In this document: one piece after another, positions 57,810 to 64,000 of the stretch
Layout of the letters: each line of letters begins with the position of its first letter
Numbering within the stretch: the stretch's first letter is position 1
Assembly: GCA_025200525.1 (NCBI GenBank)
Contig: CM045760.1
Coordinates: 48,131,932 to 48,195,931, forward strand
Length of the DNA stretch: 64,000 nt
Origin: Camellia lanceoleosa
Lineage: Eukaryota > Streptophyta > Magnoliopsida > Ericales > Theaceae
Direction of reading: 5' to 3'
Translations under genes and position numbers: made by a program
Notes under the pieces: generated by a model
Seen by the model: the letters and a program-made list of their open reading frames with translations, nothing else
Databases searched by the model: none
What the model was told of the DNA's origin: nothing

Positions 57810-58891
57810 GCCATGGCATCAGAATCCTCTACAGTGAAAAGTCCAGAATCATTTCTTAAAGTGATCAATCCAACATTAAACCTCATCAAAACGACGTCAT
57901 TTTGATGAGTAATTTGAGAATAAATAAATAAATAAATAAATAAAAAATCAACCTTATGTATTTCTCTTTCACTTAGCTCGTGAGAGAGTTAGAGAGAGAG
58001 AGAAGGGACCAAAGCAAGAGAAGGGACCAAAGCTTTGATTCAAGTAAATATCTTGTTCTTGATTCAAGAGACCAGAGCTTTCATTCCAAAAATCCTTTGA
58101 TTCAAATGAATATCTTGTTCTTGATCTATACATTAATGCTTCACAAATCAGCCCTTGATTTTGATGATGATGTTGCTCATTTTGACTGTATCTACTGATT
58201 TTGTTGCTTATTTTGATTTTAATGATGATGATGACATAGATCTGAATCAATCTTTGGTGCTCGCACTATGGGGTCTATAAATATATATATATATATGCAT
58301 ATAGAAATACATATTCTCATTTTGATTTTGATGATGATGATGATGATGATACAGATCTGAATCAGTCTTTGGTGCTCGCACTATAGGGTCTGTAAATATA
58401 CATATATGCATATAGAAATACATATCTGAATCAATCTTTTGATGATAATGATGATGATTTTCTTTGCAGGGTCTGTAAATATACATATATGCATATAGAA
58501 ATACATATCTGAATCAGTCTTTTGATGATGATGATACAAATCTGAATCAAGTTTATTATCGAATCAATTTAATCTTTCATTTTTATTTATTTAGATCTCA
58601 CAGATCAAAGAAGAAGTTCAATTTGTTCGATGTTTTCAAAGAAGAAAGTTGAATTTTTTTTTTTTTTTTTCAAATTACTCAAAGCTCTGGTCCATTTTCT
58701 TGCTCTGGTCTCTTCTCTCTCTCTCTAACTCCCCTACCAACTAACTGAAAGAGAAACCCATAAAGCTGAATTTTTTTTTTTTTTTTTCACCAAAACGACG
58801 TCGTTTTGGTGAGATTTAATGTCAACTGTTAGATTGATCACTTTAGAAGATGACTCTAGGCTTTTCAGTCTGGAGGATCCTAACGCATGGC
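57810..58891. repeat. 1.1-kb long-TIR foldback element
   Basis: GCCATGGCATCAGAATCC at the left pairs with the reverse complement of GGATCCTAACGCATGGC at the right. Pairing continues through AAAGTGATCAAT and the ACGACGTC palindromes (57882-57909 and 58787-58812) into GAGAGA/TCTCTC tracts. The middle has GATGAT repeats and a unit with TAAATATACATATATGCATA and GAATCAGTCTTT repeated about three times (58260-58540). The long arms suggest a MULE-type or foldback transposon. No target duplication was identified. Confidence 0.7.
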
Positions 58892-59093
58892 TATGGGTTC
58901 ATTCATTTGATAACAAAATTATAGTGAGGCCCACGTTTTGCTTATGTGGTGTCTTTTGGATGGGTGTCCGTGAAACCTACATTTACGGCACATTCGTAAA
59001 TAATTTAATTATTTGTTTTATTTGGAAATAAAATAATAAAAAATTAGATGATTCTACTTACATCACTACTTTATCTCTTTACATCCTTCATAT

Positions 59094-59133
<40 letters not shown>

Positions 59134-59580
59134 CCAGTTTTATCCATGTGTGAAATTACCTTTAAGGACAAAACACTAAAATTAAATATATTTTGTTATC
59201 TCCTTACACCCCTTAGTCTTCAATCCTTATGCCTCTTGTTTCTTTCTTAATTTTTCTTTTCTCTTACACATCTCTTTTCAAAAAGTAAAAATCATAATAT
59301 TTTGATTATTAAAGAAAGCGATGAATGAAAAAACGGTAGTGAAGAACCATCAAAAAAATGAAATTGTAAGTTTTTTTATTTATTTGGTAGTTTTTTGTTT
59401 CATTTTTTTGGATTAGTATTCGACTTTCGTTCAGTAGTTCGAAATCAAACAAAATAAAATAGTTTGACATCACATTGCTGAACAAAAAATATAAGTTTGG
59501 TAACCAACTACCGAATAAAAAATACATTTCTGGAAGCCCCAAACCAAATTTTTTTAATTTGTTCGGCTTCTCATTACTAT
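58892..59580. other. AT-rich spacer with poly-T
   Basis: A run of about 37 T lies at 59097-59133. The short ORF at 59309-59542 (minus) has no recognisable content. TAT at 59578-59580 is the left duplication of the next element. Confidence 0.5.
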
Positions 59581-61020
59581 GGTGCCGTTTGGTAACACTT
59601 ACGTTTTCAGTTTTCTGTTTATATTTACAAAAATTTTAAAAACTCAAATAAAAATTTGTTTGGTAAAATTTTTGATTTATAAATCAATGGTCTCAGTTTA
59701 TAAATTTGGCCAAAAAATGAAAACACAAAAAATGTGTTTCCGTTTTGAGTTTTGAGTTTTTTTTTTTTTTTACCACCCAACACTAGCCGCCACCCGCCAC
59801 CATTTTCCACCACCGTTTTCCACCACCACCACCCACCCCCCACCACCACTCACCACCCACCCACCTGCCACCATCACCCACCACCCGTCACCACCATCCA
59901 CCACCCACCACCTACCTGCCACCCACTCGCCACCACCACCCACCCCTCACCGTCGCCAACACCACCACCACCACCGACCACCACCCACCACCGCCACCAC
60001 CACCACCACCACTCACCACTTACCTGCCACCACCTGCCACTCACCACCATCAACCACCTACCACCTACCCGCCACCATCCGCCACCTCCCACCACCAGCT
60101 ACCCACCACCCGCCACTACCCCCCACCACCACCTGCCACCACCACTCACCCCCCATCCACCTGCCACCACCACCCACCACCCACCACCTACCTGCCACCC
60201 ATTCGCCACCACCACCCACTCCTCGCCACCACCACCACCACCGACCTGCCATCCACCCGCCACCACCCACCACCCGCCACTACCATCCACCGCCCGCCAC
60301 AACCACCCACCACCTACTTGCCACCACCTGCCACCACCAGCCACCCACTACCACCAACCACCTGCCACCCACCCGCCACCCACTTGCCACCACCACCTAC
60401 TCGCTACCACCTACCATCCGCCACCGTCACCCACCCACCTACCACCACCACCACCTACCCGCCACCAACCGCCATCCGCTACCCACTGCCACCACCCACC
60501 CACCACCACCACCACCACCGCCACCCACCCATCCACTACCACCCGCCACCTACCCGCCACCACCACCCACCGTCACCCACCTGCCACTACCCACCATCAT
60601 CCGCCACCGCCACCGCCACCACCACCACCACCCACTCACTACCACCCACCACCCGCTACCGTCACCCACCCACCTACCACCACCACCCACCACCACCACC
60701 ACCACCACCCACTCGCTGCCACCTACCACCCGCCACCATTACCTACCCACCTACCACCACCACCCACCCGCTACCACCCACCACCACCAGCTACCCACCA
60801 CCCACCATCACCACTTTCCACCACCGTCTTCCACCGCCACTTGCCGCCACTTGCCACCACTTGCCATTTCTCACTCTTTTTTATATTTTTAAAATTTTTT
60901 AAACATTTTGTCAATTACCAAACGCGTTTGTAGTTTATGTTTTTCAAAAAATAAACAAAAACCAGTTTATAAAATTTTTATAAATATAAACTGAAAACGT
61001 AAACGTTACCAAACACACCC
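59581..61020. mobile_element. Tourist-like inverted-repeat element filled by a CCACC minisatellite
   Basis: Ends GGTGCCGTTTGGTAAC and GTTACCAAACACACCC are inverted, with further pairing through ACGTTTTCAGTTT. Flanking TAT (59578-59580 and 61021-61023) is a 3-bp target duplication. The TTTGG end motif and 3-bp duplication fit PIF/Harbinger-derived Tourist elements. 1440 bp, of which about 1.1 kb is the internal minisatellite. Confidence 0.75.
59773..60870. repeat. CCACC/CCAT/CCGCCAC minisatellite
   Basis: About 1.1 kb made almost only of CCACCA, CCACCC, CCGCCA, CCTGCCA and CTACCA words, with higher-order units of 60-100 bp recognisable by TACCTGCCACC and ACTCGCCACCACC. It opens several long frames with Pro/His/Thr on one strand and Trp/Gly/Val on the other. 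These come from base composition, lack a start context and lie between transposon ends, so no gene is called. Confidence 0.9.
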
Positions 61021-61724
61021 TATGTATTTTAAGTTTCATTTTCTTTATATTTTTTATTTTTTATTGCTTGGAAGGATTATAGTTATACTCATTGTAACGC
61101 CCTCAAAATAATACAAATAACCCAATTCATAGGAGAAATTAATATAACATAATTGGTAGACTTTCACATAACAAAATTCGTATTACAAAAGGGATCACAT
61201 GCATTATACATTCATAAACGTTCATTCTGAATCTACAGTATGTAATGTAAATTAATAACAACAAATTAAATGCCCTATGGGCTTACATCTTTCCAAGACA
61301 TCTCTTGGTTACAATCAAAAGTGAGTTTCGCTCATTACATCTTAAGCCCTTGGCTTTACAAAAATATACAATGAAAACGAGAAGCCTTTGTTTCTAAAAG
61401 TTTCTCCGGACGCTGTTGCCTTGGTGAAGGCATGCCATTATTAGCTGAAAATGTTATCCCCAAGTAGGGTGAGCCACAGCCCAGTAAAAATCATCTAACA
61501 CAGTATATGGAATTTAGCAAAGGTATAAGTACACTATGCATATACAACGTCAAAGATAAAGGCTTTCACATTTTGTATAGTCATAAATCGCCAAACTCAA
61601 TCATTAAGCCATTCCCTTCATTTCATTTAATTACATAAACCAATTTCATCGTTTCTCAACAACCCAAATGAGATTACAACTCATTAGTTCTAGAACCACA
61701 TTATCAACACGTAAGCACTTCAAA

Positions 61725-61905
61725 CTTTTCTTTCACGGATATTTCGTCTGCGGGCAACCGTCAAATGGGACCCATGTATTCTTTCACAGATGTTTCGTCC
61801 ACAGGCAGCCGTCAAACGGGACCGATGTAAACGTAGGCTCTACAAGCACTACAATTTCTATTTTACGGATATTCCGTCTGCGGGCTAGGCACCCATGTAT
61901 AATTT
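61725..61905. repeat. Short repeats with TTTCGTCTGCGGGC
   Basis: Three copies of a 60-bp-type unit (TTTCACGGATATTTCGTCTG, CAACCGTCAAATGGGACC and relatives) lie inside the presumed LTR. Their role is unknown. Confidence 0.6.
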
Positions 61906-62831
61906 CAGGACTTTCACCCAGGACACTCCGACCAACTTAATTATAATGGAATTCGTTCCCTTTCTCCTCCCAAACAATCATTCATACATATGCAATGTAT
62001 TTAATCACAAACTCAAACAATGGAATACATCATCTTTTCATTCCCAAATAACCATACATATACAATGTATATAAATATAGTCATATTCAATGACAAACAC
62101 AAGTAATTAGTTTCAATTCACTTGATCCGCATGCAATTTCTATAACAATCATAGTTATCCTCCACCGATAGCCCAATACAGTTATTTCTAAACAGATATA
62201 AAATCTCATAACAAATAGTTTATTCGAAACTACCAAAGAATGGAGTAACACATAACCAATCCCACTATTCACATTAATACCCTTTTAATTTCACATTTTT
62301 AATGTCAATTTTCATTATTTATACAAAATAATAATTTTATTCAATTAGGACAAATCCCCCATTTTCCCCCAAATATTAGCCAAGTGCCAAAATCATCAAA
62401 TCATACACAATACAACATCATTTTCAAACCCCTCAAGCATTTATTTCACCTTTACCCAAAAACATCTCTTTCCATTTTATGCCCAAACCCTAGGTTTGCC
62501 TTAAACACCCCCAAATTACATCATTGTTACACAAGACACAAATAACTAAGCTAAATATCATACAAAAGTGTAGAAAAGATCCCTACCTCAAGCTTAGAAG
62601 AGAGATAAGGGAGAAAAGCCCAAGAGTCAACGGCGACAAAACAATGACTTGCCCTGATCAAAACGAAGCCCTTGACAAACTCTACACTTAATATCAAAGG
62701 AGCAAGGTGAGAAGATGCTTCCAAGTGAGTAGATCTAAAGATCTTTGAGCAAAAAGTGACTTTGGAGAGAGAGAGAGAGAGTAACTCACAATTTGGAGAG
62801 GGAAGAAGAGAAGAAAAAGTTAAGTAAGGGG

Positions 62832-62844
62832 CCTATTTATAATA
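62832..62844 (-). promoter_or_regulatory. TATA box of the presumed LTR
   Basis: TATTATAAATAGG on the minus strand, followed downstream by GCCCCTTAC; a typical strong plant TATA context. Confidence 0.55.
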
Positions 62845-62957
62845 CTAGGTCAAAGTAAAATAAAATCCCAAAGTCAACCCAAAAGATTAAGTCAAAATCC
62901 CCAAAAAGTAAGGCCCAAACCGGATTGAAATCTGGAAAAAAAAAAAAAAAAAAACTC

Positions 62958-63250
62958 GCAGAGGTCGACGCCTGCAGCAGAGGTGTCGACCCTTCAAACA
63001 GAAAAGCAAAGAGTGCAACAAGCAAGGTGTTGACCCCTCCCAGACTGGTGTCGACACCAAATTCCAGCATGCAACTCCCAGATTCAACAACATACAAGGG
63101 TTGACCCTTCTCAGACTGGTGTTGACCCTTGCGGACAACAACAAGAAGTAGGTGTCGACACCACTAAGGCTAGCGTCGACTCTAAATTCTAGCAACACTT
63201 CCAGAAACTTCACCACAAGTAAGGGTCGACCCTTAGGAAGGCTAGTGTTG
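62958..63250. repeat. GTCGAC motif cluster in U3
   Basis: GGTCGACGCC, GTGTCGACCC, GTGTCGACACC, GCGTCGAC, GGGTCGACCC and the decayed GTTGACCC forms recur at least nine times in about 290 bp, spaced 20-50 bp and mixed with CAGACTGGTGT and AAATTCCAGCA phrases. This is a degenerate array of palindromic boxes upstream of the minus-strand TATA box. Confidence 0.75.
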
Positions 63251-63300
63251 ACCCTAGAATAGAATTTCTAAGTTCCCAAACAACTTTTTGACAAGAACAA

Positions 63301-63899
63301 GTGCGAACAACCAAACCCAACGAGTTTAAATCAGATTATACTTCTCCAAAACCAACATACAACAACAACAAAGATTTCCAAAATAAAATAAATGATTCAA
63401 ATACACTTCCCAAAGGCTTCGAAGGATACAAGTGCTACATTCATTGCAACAACGCAAGTACTGCAATATTAGTGGACTCTAATAATGAATTCATCACAGA
63501 TGAGGTTTGTTAAGTTTTTTTTATGAATACAATTTTTTCTTATTTTTAATTTGTGTTGAGTTTTATTAATAATTTAACATATAAATGTATTTATTATCTT
63601 TAGATTTTCGTAGTCATAAAGCATTAATTAAATGGGCTTTTGACGTTGTGAAGAAGACTGGATTTGTCATTGTGATAAAGACATCAGATGCTAAAGGTAA
63701 TGCCAGAAAACTAAGACTTACACTTGCTTGTAAAATAAATGGTTACTATAGAGACAATAGGAAGATCAAGGGGGAACGATTGAGGTTGACATGTTCTAAA
63801 AATTGTGGATGTCTATTTTCTATTAAGGGAAAAAAAATTAACTACAAATTACCAAGACGAATTGTGATGACATGTTTGATTAATGGATGCAAACACTGA
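63301..63899 (+). pseudogene. FAR1/MULE-type DNA-binding domain fragment
   Basis: After a T-rich intron-like stretch (about 63508-63600) the frame at 63602-63899 encodes FRSHKALIKWAFDVVKK, GFVIVIKTSDA, KLRLTLACKINGYYR, RLRLTCSKNCGCLF and ending GCKH. This is the N-terminal zinc-binding region of FAR1-related/Mutator transposase proteins. A preceding frame (63301-63513, ends VDSNNEFITDE) probably belongs to it, but joining at the obvious GT/AG border puts exon 2 out of phase, which suggests a lost base. The transposase core is absent. The first part may also overlap the end of the presumed LTR. A degraded MULE remnant is the simplest reading. Confidence 0.6.
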
Positions 63900-64000
63900 C
63901 AGATTTTATGGATATTTGTACACTTGATGTTTTTATGAATAATTTTATGGATACTTTTTATGTATGCTTTTATGGATACATGTTTGATTTATGAATTTTT
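63900..64000. other. Window edge, repeated TTTTATGGATAC
   Basis: TTTTATGGATA occurs four times in the last 100 bases. No feature can be named. Confidence 0.4.

Larger units (their letters stand above)
61093..63300 (-). mobile_element. Probable solo LTR on the minus strand
   Basis: The plus strand starts TGTAACGCCCTC at 61093, which on the minus strand is an LTR-like end (GGGCGTTACA). A minus-strand TATA box lies at 62844-62832, and upstream of it is a U3-like region with many GTCGAC-type motifs (62958-63250). No PBS or internal domain adjoins 61093. The right border is uncertain: one candidate is CA at 63439 followed by TTCAT, nearly matching CTCAT at 61088-61092. Lineage not determined. Confidence 0.5.

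Noticed and set aside
59752..60933. Long Pro/His/Thr-rich frame of 393 codons
   Set aside because: It is a translation of a CCACC minisatellite; other frames and the opposite strand are equally open, and it lies between transposon ends.
61093..63300. Full-length retrotransposon at the right end
   Set aside because: No PBS beside 61093, no polyprotein and no second LTR in the window; a solo LTR fits better.

Overview
The window is nuclear DNA of a flowering plant, very probably a eudicot. It is AT-rich, has spliced plant-type exons, and is built mostly of nested plant transposable elements: a Tat-clade Ty3/gypsy element, an Ale-like Ty1/copia element, a CACTA DNA transposon and several MITEs. 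The only intact ordinary host gene I can support is a single-exon UDP-glycosyltransferase of the UGT72 type on the minus strand at 55765-57177.

Layout. 1-5251 is AT-rich repeat sequence with foldback (MITE-like) elements. 5252-35375 is one Tat-clade (Ogre/Retand-like) Ty3/gypsy element of about 30 kb. It has LTRs of 4.69 and 4.68 kb, a PBS, a decayed gag-pro-RT-RH-aRH-IN region, a polypurine tract and a 5-bp target duplication (GGGGC). A 4.5-kb solo LTR of a related element (15453-19965, target duplication CCGAC) sits inside its reverse transcriptase. Between integrase and the 3' LTR the element carries two antisense, intron-containing genes: a DUF7745-like gene whose two exons are open, and a broken plant-mobile-domain (PMD) gene. 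Each has an upstream block of GGCCGGCC boxes like those in front of the LTR TATA box.

35376-41991 is intergenic sequence full of MITEs. 41992-55137 is a Ty1/copia element on the minus strand with one open polyprotein of 1469 codons, 263-bp LTRs and a TTTTA target duplication. Its 5' LTR is split by an 8.2-kb CACTA transposon (46709-54937, target duplication AAT). That transposon shows no transposase but carries spliced fragments of two unrelated host genes in the same orientation: an MLO membrane-protein gene and a ROCK1-like nucleotide-sugar transporter gene.

55143-57800 holds the UGT gene and its flanks. 57800-61020 holds two more inverted-repeat elements, one filled with a 1.1-kb CCACC-type minisatellite. 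61093 to about 63300 looks like a solo LTR on the minus strand, and 63301-63899 is a fragment with similarity to FAR1/MULE DNA-binding domains.

The main system-level observations are: (i) a giant retroelement that combines its sense polyprotein with two antisense, independently promoted genes sharing one promoter-box type with the LTR; (ii) a double host-gene capture by a CACTA element nested in a copia LTR; and (iii) a decay pattern in the giant element dominated by CAG-to-TAG-type stops and transitions, as expected from methylated-cytosine deamination. All calls come from reading the sequence. Family names rest on recognised motifs, not on database searches.
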